64,000 nucleotides of DNA from Pseudoalteromonas neustonica (lineage in GTDB: Bacteria; Pseudomonadota; Gammaproteobacteria; Enterobacterales; Alteromonadaceae), in contig NZ_BDDS01000003.1 of the NCBI RefSeq assembly GCF_001653135.1, forward strand, positions 124,001-188,000. The letters are read 5' to 3'. The translations under genes and the position numbers were made by a program. The notes beneath the pieces are model-generated. The model made no database searches and was not told where the DNA came from. It saw only the letters and a list, made by a program, of their open reading frames with translations. Shown one piece after another: positions 34,052-42,941 of the stretch. The stretch's first letter is position 1. Each line of letters opens with the position of its first letter.

Positions 34052-34741
34052 TTATTCAATTACAAAGTCGAAATATGTGTTCGGGTAAGCCTGCTGTTTA
34101 TAAGTAAAGTGCCACCACTCCATGCTGTAAGGTGCAAAACCCGCTGCAACCATAATATTTTTAAGTTTGTACCTGTTGGCTTTTTGCCTAGTAGTTATAC
34201 GTAGGTCATCCGTATTTGAAAGCGTATCAAACATATCAAATAGTGATCCCATATTCAGCTCAGTACCTTCACTGTCAGTTAGCGTCAGGTCAAGAGTTGA
34301 GCCACGACTGTGGCCTGATTTAGCTGCAATGTACCCACCTAGTAACTCATCTTTACCAAGGTTTGGATAATAGGTAGCCTTTGTTACTAAGTCTGTTGGG
34401 TCGTTCACCCAGCGTACAAAATGATCCACCGCACGTTGCGGGCGATAACAATCAAATATTTTAAAATTTAGACCGGCGAGCTGCGCTTGTTTATGGGCTT
34501 TTTGCAATGCGTAAGCAGTGGTTTTATGTAGCAAGCATTTTGCAGACTTATAGCCATCGATCGGTTTGCCAACAAAGTTATTACTGCTGTAATAACGAAT
34601 ATCAAACAAAGCGGTGGGCAAGAGTGTTGCTACATCAATAAACTCTTGTTGTTTTGTATTACGCACATTGGCGTTCGCGACACTACTGAAAGTAATAATA
34701 CTGAGTAATAAGCACAATTTAAACTGTTTATATAACACCAT
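34052..34741 (-). CDS. VanX/DdpX-type D-alanyl-D-alanine dipeptidase
   Basis: The 229-residue zinc peptidase has a signal peptide (LCLLLSIITFSSVANA), so it acts in the periplasm. Zinc ligands and catalytic residues are visible as SGHSRGSTLDLTL (His and Asp of SxHxxGxAxD) and EWWHF (catalytic Glu and third zinc His), and YRPQRAVDHF carries the catalytic Arg. Such enzymes split D-Ala-D-Ala released from peptidoglycan. A periplasmic form with no van genes nearby suggests cell-wall turnover or scavenging, not vancomycin resistance. It stands alone. Confidence 0.88.
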   Translation of the reverse strand: MVLYKQFKLCLLLSIITFSSVANANVRNTKQQEFIDVATLLPTALFDIRYYSSNNFVGKPIDGYKSAKCLLHKTTAYALQKAHKQAQLAGLNFKIFDCYRPQRAVDHFVRWVNDPTDLVTKATYYPNLGKDELLGGYIAAKSGHSRGSTLDLTLTDSEGTELNMGSLFDMFDTLSNTDDLRITTRQKANRYKLKNIMVAAGFAPYSMEWWHFTYKQQAYPNTYFDFVIE

Positions 34742-34808
34742 AGTGCAGGCTTTAAAGGTGGGAAAATTGTACTTTTAATATTGCATACATAAAAAATATT
34801 GCCAAGCA

Positions 34809-34866
34809 TTTATACCCAAATCACCTCAAGGTGCGAGTTTCAGCGTTATGAGATGACTTTGGTATA
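34809..34866. repeat. Short palindromic relic of the 264-bp MITE family
   Basis: TATACCCAAATCACCTCAAG on the left and TGAGATGACTTTGGTATATA on the right form an imperfect inverted repeat of about 58 bp matching the ends of the element at 45341 and 56708. The body is missing. It lies between the VanX-like gene and hmuS. Confidence 0.6.
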
Positions 34867-34883
34867 TATTCATGTGTATAAAG

Positions 34884-35939
34884 TTAGGCTGCAATTTGTA
34901 GCTTACGTAGCTTGTCACATAATGCAATCCAATCGCGGGCTTGGGTTTTACCTTCTGTACGTCTGCCAAATAGGGTCATAACGGTATTGCCGTCACAATC
35001 AAAAAACTCGATTGAGTGAACCGCCGTTTCGCCATTATCTGTTGGTTTTTTAACAACGAAGGCACGAGAAAATTGCTTATCCTGTACATGCAAATTAAAC
35101 CCATCATCCAGTACATTATACCAATCACCGACTTGTTTAAGGTTAGTTAACGCCCCAGAGTATATTTGCACCGCACTGCTGTTATTAACAAAAATCATCA
35201 GCTCACTGTGTTGATCACGTACGGTTTCTAGCACTTCACTTAAACTATTAGCCGGGATCTCTTGTGCCCACTGCTTTCCGGCAATTTCTAAACCTTGAGT
35301 ACGACTAACACCAAACTCTGTTAACAATGCAGGAAAGTGATGTACGTCTTGAAGGTTTTGCCAACCTTGTCTAAACCCTTGAATATCTATTTCGGCTAAT
35401 GGGCGATACTCATTAACAGCAATATCAGCCTCTGTGATGCTTAGCTGAGTGCTTTGCTCTGTTGCTTTATGCGCCATTACTAACTGCTCAAATGCAGCCA
35501 TATTTGTTTGCTGTGTTGTAAACACTTTATGTACAGCGATACCGTGCTTATCAAAAAATTGAACACTGCTGTGCTTTGCATTGTTGTTCACTGCAAATGC
35601 ACTGTGCCACTTAGACACAAATAACCGTAAATCTATACCACCGGGGTTAATAGCGATGGCTGTTTTAATGTTATTGCGCTCAGAGCAGTAAATTTTCTCG
35701 TAACAGCCTGAAATTTCACTAACGACTTGTGCGTTACGTGTTAGTGCCATAACGTGTTGTAACTTTTTAAAACCCTTTAAAATCCCTTCAATATGGGTGA
35801 TCTCAAGCTTTATAACGCCTTCGCCTACTTGTGCAGCAATTAGCTCTGCTTCAGTAATTTTTAGCTGCGCCGCTGCGTCAATAGCTCTAATATTAGGGTG
35901 TTGTATTTGCAGTTGGCGGTAATCATTTAGAATATTCAT
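34884..35939 (-). CDS. hmuS: Hemin-degrading/heme-trafficking factor HmuS/HemS
   Basis: The 351-residue cytoplasmic protein has two tandem copies of the HemS domain, about residues 20-165 and 190-345. The first shows HIEGILKGFKKLQHVMALTRN and the axial-histidine region, the second GFRQGWQNLQDVHHFPALL. It receives heme from the HmuTUV transporter and releases iron or passes heme on. Length matches the family (about 345). It is the gene after the heme receptor on the same strand, 85 bp downstream. Confidence 0.92.
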   Translation of the reverse strand: MNILNDYRQLQIQHPNIRAIDAAAQLKITEAELIAAQVGEGVIKLEITHIEGILKGFKKLQHVMALTRNAQVVSEISGCYEKIYCSERNNIKTAIAINPGGIDLRLFVSKWHSAFAVNNNAKHSSVQFFDKHGIAVHKVFTTQQTNMAAFEQLVMAHKATEQSTQLSITEADIAVNEYRPLAEIDIQGFRQGWQNLQDVHHFPALLTEFGVSRTQGLEIAGKQWAQEIPANSLSEVLETVRDQHSELMIFVNNSSAVQIYSGALTNLKQVGDWYNVLDDGFNLHVQDKQFSRAFVVKKPTDNGETAVHSIEFFDCDGNTVMTLFGRRTEGKTQARDWIALCDKLRKLQIAA

Positions 35940-36024
35940 TGTGCGCTCCTAATACCAATTTCATTAAAAACATGGCCATACTAGTGAGCTAAATAGCTCA
36001 CTAGTTCAATGCAATTGGTTTAAC

Positions 36025-38124
36025 TTAAAATTTAAAGCTCAGTTGTGTTTTAATGTTACGGCCAACGCCATAGTCCCCTATCGCACCACCGGTGCCTGCC
36101 ATCACCTGGTATTCTTCGTCAAATAAATTGTCGACAGCCAAACGTGCACTCCAACTATCATTAATATCCCAGTTTGCATTTAAACCAACCAAGGTGTAGC
36201 CATCATGCTCAACTTGCTTGGATGCCTGAGCCGCACGGTCGTATGCAAGTACGGTACGCGCTGAAATATTTTGAATGCTAATCCCTGTACGTACTGTTGA
36301 ATCAAAAAACACTAAGCCGGCATCGACTGTTAACGTATCAGCGGGTAAATACCAAAGCGGTTTATCATCTTGATCATCACCCGATATTTCGCTATACGAA
36401 AAGTTTACATACCCGGCGCGATGAGCATAATTGACTTCGAGTTCAAAACCATCGCGGTCATTTTCACCACGGTTGCTATAGCGTGGTGCCGGCATAGGGT
36501 TTATAGTGGTGCTGGTATTTGACTGAATTTCGTCATCTACTTGAGTATTGAAGTAAATTGCTCGCGCTGTCAGTGAATCAATATCAGAGAACACATCGCT
36601 GACTTGATAACTGATACCCATTTCGCTATTACGGCTGTTTTCTACTTCCAAGGCTAAGTTTATATTTCGGCCACCGTATTGATCGTATATTTCATCCAGT
36701 AAAGGTGCTCTAAAGCCCTCTTGATAACTGGCAAATACAGCAAATTCGGAGGTAAACTGATAGTTAACCGTCAATGCTGGTACAACTTGTGAGTGCTTAA
36801 CTTTTAAATCTTGACCTACAAAGCCCGCTGCAAATTTACTTGTTGGCGTACTTTGGTATTCTTCATAGCGAATACCCCCCGTAATTGTAAGCGCTTGCCA
36901 TGTAAACTCGTCTTGAATATATACACCTAACCGCTTTTGCGTGCCGCCTGGCTGTGATGAAATCTCATTCCTTACGGCGTCTTTACCATACTCTAAGCAT
37001 TCGTAAGTTTGCCTATTAAGATTTGTGCATGGGTAGCCTAACTTTTCACCAATACGCTCTTTATCTGAGTACTGCACACCATAAGTAAGCGCATGCATAC
37101 CTAATACACTTGTGTTCATTATATCTAGTGTGTTGATGTTGTATTCGTAGTTAGAGGCAAGGCCAATGTAGTCTTTAAGCATTCCTTTACCGCCACTTTC
37201 TGTTACGTGGCTTTGGGTGTTGCCTACGCGTACAGATAAATCAAGGTAGGTATTATTTTCAGGGTTGAGTTCGTAACTGAGATTCGTGACAGATTGCTCA
37301 ACCTCGCGGTAAACCGTACCCCATGCACCGGGATCGGTGGTATTAAATTCGGTGCGTTGTGCATCTTCGCTCTCGGTATATGATAGAGCAATTAGCGCGT
37401 CTTCATTTATATAGTATTCGCCTTTAATAAGTAGTGACTCTGCCTTTATAGCTGAATTATCAAGCGTTTTTCCGTTTGATAATTCAAAGTCATCACTGCT
37501 GCGTTTTATAAATGCCGCTAGTAAATCTAACGATTCAATTGGCCGTGCATAGGTATACACACTGCCGTTAGCTTCGTTATTGTTGCTATTATGCCCCAGC
37601 TTTACTTTAGCGCCGTAAGTTTGATCAGGTGCTAAAAAGTCACTGGCGTCTTTAAGCTCCATGTCAACAACACCGCCTAATGCCCCACCGCCATGCAATA
37701 CGGTACTTGGACCACGTTTAATACTGATTGTGCGATATAAATCTGCATCACTAAAAAAACTACCCATGCGGTATTTTTCAAATGTTTGAATAGCTCCATC
37801 AACACTTACCAGCACATCTTCGGCGTCATTAAAGCCACGTACACTAAACTTTTGACCACCGCTGCGCGGTCCACCGGTTGCCGTTACATTAGGCACCGAG
37901 ATTAGGCTATCAAACACTGTTGTTGCTAGTACTTTTTCGATGTTTTCGCTGGTGATCACATTAACTGCTTGCGCAGAATTGAGTGCTGTTTTTTCGGTTC
38001 GCGTTGCGGTTACTGTTACGGCATCTAATGCAGTAGTTAGTTGCGATTGGTCGGCTGTAGTTGTTTCAGCCATAAGAGGCAGTGATACACTGGCAAGGCA
38101 TAAAGCCAGTTTTGAAAGGCGCAT
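36025..38124 (-). CDS. hmuR: TonB-dependent heme/hemoglobin receptor
   Basis: The 699-residue outer-membrane receptor has a signal peptide (LSKLALCLASVSLPLMA), the TonB box-like DAVTVTATRTEK, a plug domain (VFDSLISVPNVTATGGPRSG, SIKRGPSTVLHGGGALGGVV), and a 22-strand barrel ending in TQLSFKF with the terminal Phe. I chose the ATG at 38124 with GGAG upstream. Its neighbours hmuS, tonB-exbBD and hmuTUV identify heme as substrate. A Fur-like box at 38303-38321 lies in its promoter. A histidine pair and NPNL/FRAP motif, here GFRAPLLDEIYDQYGGRNINL, agree with the HutA/HmuR group. Confidence 0.9.
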   Translation of the reverse strand: MRLSKLALCLASVSLPLMAETTTADQSQLTTALDAVTVTATRTEKTALNSAQAVNVITSENIEKVLATTVFDSLISVPNVTATGGPRSGGQKFSVRGFNDAEDVLVSVDGAIQTFEKYRMGSFFSDADLYRTISIKRGPSTVLHGGGALGGVVDMELKDASDFLAPDQTYGAKVKLGHNSNNNEANGSVYTYARPIESLDLLAAFIKRSSDDFELSNGKTLDNSAIKAESLLIKGEYYINEDALIALSYTESEDAQRTEFNTTDPGAWGTVYREVEQSVTNLSYELNPENNTYLDLSVRVGNTQSHVTESGGKGMLKDYIGLASNYEYNINTLDIMNTSVLGMHALTYGVQYSDKERIGEKLGYPCTNLNRQTYECLEYGKDAVRNEISSQPGGTQKRLGVYIQDEFTWQALTITGGIRYEEYQSTPTSKFAAGFVGQDLKVKHSQVVPALTVNYQFTSEFAVFASYQEGFRAPLLDEIYDQYGGRNINLALEVENSRNSEMGISYQVSDVFSDIDSLTARAIYFNTQVDDEIQSNTSTTINPMPAPRYSNRGENDRDGFELEVNYAHRAGYVNFSYSEISGDDQDDKPLWYLPADTLTVDAGLVFFDSTVRTGISIQNISARTVLAYDRAAQASKQVEHDGYTLVGLNANWDINDSWSARLAVDNLFDEEYQVMAGTGGAIGDYGVGRNIKTQLSFKF

Positions 38125-38302
38125 GTGTCGCTCCATAAAATAAGTGAACTAAGTTAAAGTCATAAAATGACGTAATGCTTGGCTAAGCCCCTTACTCACC
38201 AAACTGTGTACTAATTCAACCTAAACAGGTACTCGGTTTTTAAATACCTAAAGCCAAGTTGAGGTTAATTAAAGTAGATGCACTATAACAAAACCACACG
38301 CA

Positions 38303-38321
38303 AATGATAATTGTTTTTATT
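38303..38321 (-). promoter_or_regulatory. Fur box upstream of the heme receptor gene
   Basis: AATGATAATTGTTTTTATT agrees with the classical 19-bp Fur consensus at 15 positions. It lies between exbD and the receptor gene, about 180 bp before the receptor start and overlapping the last codons of exbD. It would repress hmuR and hmuS when iron is ample. Confidence 0.6.
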
Positions 38322-38742
38322 CGTTTTTGATGAGTATATTCGCAACATTACGATCTTCACTCGATAACGCAGCTAACAACTTAACAAGTTCGCCACTAGG
38401 AACGTGTTGATCTATTGCTAAATACAAAGGCCGTTTTTTAGTTTGTAAACGCAATGCCTGCATTACGGTATTGAGCGAGCTGTAGGGTTCTTTGGCAAGT
38501 CCGTACGTTATTTTTTGCTCGCTAAAACGTACACTTAAAACCAAAGCATCGGGTTGTTCTATCGGGGCGTGTGTATTTTTACCCGCATCGGGTAAGTTAA
38601 CATCCATCATGTCTAATTTGACAGCGGCCGTTAATAACAAAAATACCAACAAAATAAATAGCACATCTATTAATGCTGTCAGATCAGGCATTAAGGTGTG
38701 GTGGCTCGACTTTTTTGGTAACTCAAGCATTGGCGGCTTCAT
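38317..38742 (-). CDS. exbD: ExbD biopolymer transport protein
   Basis: The 141-residue protein has the ExbD layout: short cytoplasmic N-terminus, one membrane helix (MPDLTALIDVLFILLVFLLLTAAV) with the essential Asp in LIDVLF, and a periplasmic domain. With ExbB it uses the proton gradient to energise TonB. The start overlaps the exbB stop. The ATG at 38742 is preferred to a TTG three bases earlier. It is third in the tonB-exbB-exbD operon of the heme locus. Confidence 0.92.
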   Translation of the reverse strand: MKPPMLELPKKSSHHTLMPDLTALIDVLFILLVFLLLTAAVKLDMMDVNLPDAGKNTHAPIEQPDALVLSVRFSEQKITYGLAKEPYSSLNTVMQALRLQTKKRPLYLAIDQHVPSGELVKLLAALSSEDRNVANILIKNE

Positions 38743-39268
38743 CAAAACAAAGCTGGTAATTTAAATGATTAATTATGCGCGTCATATCTGTTTGTAATCG
38801 TTCTAATAACGCGTTAAATATCCCACTTAATAATAAACAGGGAATCGCGATAATAAGCCCTGCCATAGTTGAATACATAGCCTCCCATAAACCATCGGCA
38901 AGTAATGCAGGGGTGACTGCTTGTTGGGTTTGCGCTATTTTTCTAAACATTAGTACTAATCCCCATACCGTGCCTAATAAACCCATTAACGGACTTAACG
39001 AACCAAGGAGAGCGAGTATATTTAACCTTTTTCGCCAATTAGCAAAGCTGTCCTGTAGATACAATTGACACCACTGATGGCGTTGATCTGGTTGTAATTT
39101 TTTCTGTAATTGCTGGCTAAAATCACTGTCGAGTTGATTCATTTTTTGTAAATGTGACCATCCATATATAAAAGCCGTTACACGGTCTAACACAATCGCT
39201 AAAGCCAGTATTGATACTCCAAATAAAGGCCACGCCATAATTCCTACAGCTGTAAATACATCTTGCAT
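38723..39268 (-). CDS. exbB: ExbB/TolQ-family proton channel protein
   Basis: The 181-residue MotA/TolQ/ExbB protein has three helices; the conserved part reads NILALLGSLSPLMGLLGTVWGLVLMF and then AVTPALLADGLWEAMYSTMAGLIIAIPCLLL, matching the ExbB proton-path helices. The short length is that of TonB2-type systems. It lies 24 bp after tonB and overlaps exbD, so the three form one operon dedicated to the heme receptor. Confidence 0.92.
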   Translation of the reverse strand: MQDVFTAVGIMAWPLFGVSILALAIVLDRVTAFIYGWSHLQKMNQLDSDFSQQLQKKLQPDQRHQWCQLYLQDSFANWRKRLNILALLGSLSPLMGLLGTVWGLVLMFRKIAQTQQAVTPALLADGLWEAMYSTMAGLIIAIPCLLLSGIFNALLERLQTDMTRIINHLNYQLCFDEAANA

Positions 39269-39292
39269 TGTTAGTTCTCTTTTATAAAAGCG

Positions 39293-40036
39293 CTATGAGC
39301 GCAGGGAAAATTCGATTGGCACACTAAAGCGTGCTTTTATACCCTGGCTGTCGCGCATTACAGGGTGAAACTGCCACTTTGATACATTACCAATTGCGGC
39401 TTTATCAAGCTCAGCAAAACCGCTACTTTTTAAAATCTTAACATTCGTTATTAAGCCTTTTTCGCTGAGCTCAATTTGCAATATTGCTACGCCCTGATAC
39501 CCGCGACGCTTCGCTCTTCGTGGGTAATTTAAAGCGGGTCTGGGTGCTTTAAATAACGGCAACGTATTTACGTCAATAACTTGGTTTTTTAATGAATGTT
39601 GCTTTGCAATAACAGGTGCACTTGAAGACGGCGCGGCCATCGTTGGCTTTTTTTGTTGTATAGCAAGTTTAACTTTAGTGGGTGGCTCAACTTTCTTAGG
39701 GCTTACAAGTTTATCTGGGACTGGATTAAGTTGCTTTATGGTTGGCTCAGATAAGGCTGACTTTGTCGTTATGATTTGTTCTTGTGGTTTTGCTGCCAAC
39801 TGTATTTTTTTACCGCTAAATTGGGTATTTGCCGCCTCAGTGCTCTTAACTACAGGTTGCACTTGGATCTGCGTTTCTACTGTTGGCTGCTGCATTTTTG
39901 AATTTACAATATTTATCGCAATGCGCTGCGCAGGTTGCGCTGTGCTCAATTTCAGCATTAAAGGCGTCGCAGGTTGATAAAACAACCACGTTAAATGACT
40001 ACTAATAGATAAAATAAGGAAAATAATAAACTTCAT
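39293..40036 (-). CDS. tonB: TonB energy transducer
   Basis: The 247-residue protein has an N-terminal membrane anchor (FIIFLILSISSHLTWLF) with the SxxxH signature, here SISSH, a Pro/Lys/Glu-rich spacer, and the C-terminal TonB domain (PLFKAPRPALNYPRRAKRRGYQGVAILQIELSEKG through KWQFHPV). I chose the ATG at 40036 instead of a TTG nine bases earlier. It transmits energy from ExbBD to outer-membrane receptors. It is divergent from hmuT and shares the 64-bp intergenic region with a Fur-like palindrome. Confidence 0.9.
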   Translation of the reverse strand: MKFIIFLILSISSHLTWLFYQPATPLMLKLSTAQPAQRIAINIVNSKMQQPTVETQIQVQPVVKSTEAANTQFSGKKIQLAAKPQEQIITTKSALSEPTIKQLNPVPDKLVSPKKVEPPTKVKLAIQQKKPTMAAPSSSAPVIAKQHSLKNQVIDVNTLPLFKAPRPALNYPRRAKRRGYQGVAILQIELSEKGLITNVKILKSSGFAELDKAAIGNVSKWQFHPVMRDSQGIKARFSVPIEFSLRS

Positions 40037-40050
40037 AACTTTCAAATATA

Positions 40051-40069
40051 AATGCTAACTGTTAGTATT
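40051..40069. promoter_or_regulatory. Fur-like palindrome between tonB and hmuT
   Basis: AATGCTAACTGTTAGTATT, with the perfect inner palindrome CTAACTGTTAG, matches the Fur consensus at 13 of 19 positions. Being central in the short divergent region, it could control both the tonB-exbBD and the hmuTUV operon. The poor match leaves doubt. Confidence 0.45.
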
Positions 40070-40100
40070 TGCATTAAATAATATCAATATTGGACTTTTT

Positions 40101-41039
40101 ATGAAACCCCTCCTCACGTATTTAATTTTTATGGTATTCGCTACGGCCTTGCCTCTAAGTGCGGCCACACAACCAGATAGTCCGCACAGAGTTGTTGTCT
40201 ACGGTGGTTCTATCACCGAGATCATTTATGCTCTTCAAGAGCAACAACGTATTATTGGTGTAGATAGCACCAGCGTATTCCCAGCTTCTGCCACTCAAAA
40301 ACCACAAATAGGCTATGTACGCAGAATTAGCGCTGAAGGTGTTTTGTCGTTAAATCCAGATTTAGTGCTTGGCGAGTCCGATACAGGGCCTAAAAAAGTC
40401 GTTGAACAGTTAAAAAAGACAGGGGTTAATTTAGTTATTCTCAATGAGCACGATAACTTTTTAGGAATTGAAAAAAAAATAAAAAACATTGCTCAGTTAC
40501 TCAATGTTCCAGCCAAAGGTGATGTATTTGTTCAATCACTACAAGCAGACCGTAATGCACTAGCGCATATTTTAAAGCAAGCTAAAACAAAACCTAATGT
40601 GCTATTTGTACTTAGCGTACGCAGTGACCAACCTATCGTTGCGGGTGCTGGCACATCTGCGAATGAGTTAATCACGGCTGCTGGCGGTGTTAATGCTGCA
40701 GCGAGTGCGATCACCAACTGGAAACCGCTTTCTACTGAAGCTGCATTGGCTATTAATCCTGACATCATCATTACAATGGGCCGCCATGGCGATGATCCGC
40801 TACCTAAAATAGAGAAACTCGCTCATTTTAAATACACTAACGCAGTAAAAAATGGTCAAGTACACAGTTTTGATGGCAGCTATTTATTGGGAATGGGACC
40901 GCGTACGCCACAAGCTGTGGTTGAATTAGCACATACTTTTCATCCAAAAACACGCTTGCCTAGTGGCTATAACTACCAATTTTTACAAACAGCACAAAGC
41001 ACCACTGATAAAGCAACAAACAAAACAAGTGACTTATAA
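40101..41039 (+). CDS. hmuT: Heme ABC transporter periplasmic binding protein
   Basis: The 312-residue protein has a signal peptide (LLTYLIFMVFATALPLSAA) and the type III binding-protein fold: RVVVYGGSITEIIYALQEQQRIIGVDSTSVFP, PQIGYVRRISAEGVLSLNPDLVL, and GPRTPQAVVELAHTF. It hands heme to HmuUV. A closely similar protein lies in the siderophore locus at 57478. It is the first gene of hmuTUV, with two-base spacing to hmuU. Confidence 0.92.
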   Translation: MKPLLTYLIFMVFATALPLSAATQPDSPHRVVVYGGSITEIIYALQEQQRIIGVDSTSVFPASATQKPQIGYVRRISAEGVLSLNPDLVLGESDTGPKKVVEQLKKTGVNLVILNEHDNFLGIEKKIKNIAQLLNVPAKGDVFVQSLQADRNALAHILKQAKTKPNVLFVLSVRSDQPIVAGAGTSANELITAAGGVNAAASAITNWKPLSTEAALAINPDIIITMGRHGDDPLPKIEKLAHFKYTNAVKNGQVHSFDGSYLLGMGPRTPQAVVELAHTFHPKTRLPSGYNYQFLQTAQSTTDKATNKTSDL

Positions 41040-41041
41040 CG

Positions 41042-42094
41042 ATGTTAGCTCTTGGTAGTACGCTCATTACCCAGCAACAGCAACGCCGTTTTGCTATTCC
41101 TGCTTTGTTTATAGCCTGTGTGCTGGTGTTTTTTATTGCACTAAGTAAAGGCGGTGTCGCCATTAGTATTAGCGAGATCATTGGCATAATTAACCACACT
41201 GCTGATGATCAGCTAAAAAATGCGATTATCTGGCAAATTCGCTTGCCTCGTTTAGTTCTTGCAATGGTTGTGGGTGCAGGTTTGGCTGCCTGTGGCGCAG
41301 CAATGCAGGCAATATTTAGAAATCCATTGGCTGACCCAGGTTTAATTGGCGTCTCTAGTGGTGCTGCCCTTGGCGCAGTCGCTACCATCGTATTAGGTAC
41401 AAGCTTATTTGCAAATTTTAGTGATAGCTTTGGTATTTATGCCGTTCCTGTTGGTGCATTTTTAGGGTGCATTGGTGTATGCGTATTTATTTATCGGCTG
41501 AGTGCGCATAGTGGCCAATTTACGATTATTAGTTTGTTATTAGCAGGCATTGCTGTAAACGCGATTGTGGGTTCACTCATTGGCGTTTTAACATTAATAA
41601 GTAATGATCAGCAACTGCGTGATTTAACTTTTTGGAGTATGGGTTCCCTCGCCGGAAATCACTTTGCAATGATGACACCCACACTGTGTATTATTATAGC
41701 CAGTTGTATTGGTTTACTGCGTTTATCAAAGCCGCTTAATTTATACTTATTAGGTGAAGCACAAGCAAAGCATCTAGGTATTAATGTCACTAAACTTAAA
41801 AAGCAGGTGTTTATTTATACAGCACTATGCACCGGTGCAGCTGTGGCAATTACTGGAATTATTGGTTTTGTCGGTTTTATTGTGCCACATATTGTACGTT
41901 TAGTTTTAGGGCCCGATCATCGCTATCTCATGCCAGCCAGCATTTTAGGCGGAGCCTTAATGCTAGGACTAGCTGACTTATTTGCACGCACGGTGATGCT
42001 ACCTGCCGAAGTGCCCATAGGCCTTATTACAAGTGCTATTGGCGGACCATTCTTTTTAATTATGTTATTAAAAACCTATCAGCAGCGAGGATAA
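41042..42094 (+). CDS. hmuU: Heme ABC transporter permease
   Basis: The 350-residue BtuC/FecCD-family permease has about ten helices. Conserved segments are IIWQIRLPRLVLAMVVGAGLAACGAAMQAIFRNPLADPGLIGVSSGAALGA, TFWSMGSLAG, and GFVGFIVPHIVRLVLGPDHRYLMPAS. It forms the inner-membrane channel for heme together with HmuV. It lies between hmuT and hmuV with gaps of two and three bases. Confidence 0.94.
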   Translation: MLALGSTLITQQQQRRFAIPALFIACVLVFFIALSKGGVAISISEIIGIINHTADDQLKNAIIWQIRLPRLVLAMVVGAGLAACGAAMQAIFRNPLADPGLIGVSSGAALGAVATIVLGTSLFANFSDSFGIYAVPVGAFLGCIGVCVFIYRLSAHSGQFTIISLLLAGIAVNAIVGSLIGVLTLISNDQQLRDLTFWSMGSLAGNHFAMMTPTLCIIIASCIGLLRLSKPLNLYLLGEAQAKHLGINVTKLKKQVFIYTALCTGAAVAITGIIGFVGFIVPHIVRLVLGPDHRYLMPASILGGALMLGLADLFARTVMLPAEVPIGLITSAIGGPFFLIMLLKTYQQRG

Positions 42095-42097
42095 ATT

Positions 42098-42898
42098 ATG
42101 CTTTCAGGCAGTAAATTAATGGCCAAAGTAGGTCAAAAAGTCCTTCTTAACAATGTTGATTTTACGGTAAAACCCCATGAAGTTGTGGTAATAATTGGGC
42201 CTAACGGAGCTGGTAAGTCATCGTTATTAAAAGCCTTGTGTGGTGATATTAGTTTATCCGGTGGGGTTGTTAGTATTAATCAACGCACATTGAACGAGTA
42301 CACTATCGCTGAGCTGGCCAAACTTCGCGCTGTGTTAACACAAAGCTATGAATTAGATTTCCCATTTACGGTTAATGAAGTAGTTGATATGGCTCACTTT
42401 GCGCATCAAGAGCAATACAGTGCATTAGCGCTAAAGCAGTTTTCTCATGATGCAATGCTGGCTTTAGGGATAGATCATTTAGCACAACACTGCTTTACCC
42501 GTTTATCTGGGGGGGAAAAACAACGCACTCAACTTGCCCGTGTCTTGTGCCAATTACAGCCTAGCCTAGCGAATAAGCAAAATGCTTATTTACTGATTGA
42601 CGAACCAACATCAAGCCTCGATTTATACCATCAATATGAAGTGATGGCTCAAGCACGCTTAATTGCAAAGCAAGGTGCTGGAGTTGTTGCCGTGGTCCAT
42701 GATCTATCGTTAGCAGCGAGTTTTGCTGATCGTATTTATATGTTAAATAAGGGGGAGGTTGTTGCGCACGGCACCCCAGAAGAAGTACTTATTAATACTC
42801 GGTTAAATGAGGTATATAACATTGATGCTCGGCTGCAAGCTAATTTAGAAAATGTACTACCCCATATAGTTGTCGCTAAAACAGCGAGCTATAGTTAA
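42098..42898 (+). CDS. hmuV: Heme ABC transporter ATP-binding protein
   Basis: The 266-residue ATPase has Walker A GPNGAGKSS, the Q loop (VLTQSYELDFPFTVNEVV), the signature LSGGEKQRTQLARVL, Walker B YLLIDEPTSSLD and the switch His (VVHDLS). It powers heme import through HmuU. A 9-bp palindrome ATCGCATTA/TAATGCGAT follows at 42915-42941 between this gene and the convergent cyclase gene, without a T-tract. Confidence 0.94.
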   Translation: MLSGSKLMAKVGQKVLLNNVDFTVKPHEVVVIIGPNGAGKSSLLKALCGDISLSGGVVSINQRTLNEYTIAELAKLRAVLTQSYELDFPFTVNEVVDMAHFAHQEQYSALALKQFSHDAMLALGIDHLAQHCFTRLSGGEKQRTQLARVLCQLQPSLANKQNAYLLIDEPTSSLDLYHQYEVMAQARLIAKQGAGVVAVVHDLSLAASFADRIYMLNKGEVVAHGTPEEVLINTRLNEVYNIDARLQANLENVLPHIVVAKTASYS

Positions 42899-42941
42899 TC
42901 TTTACAAAATATGGATCGCATTAATAGTACGCTAATGCGAT

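Noticed and set aside
34052..34741. Vancomycin-resistance determinant
   Set aside because: The VanX-like protein has a periplasmic signal peptide and no vanH, vanA or vanS genes nearby. Peptidoglycan turnover is more likely.
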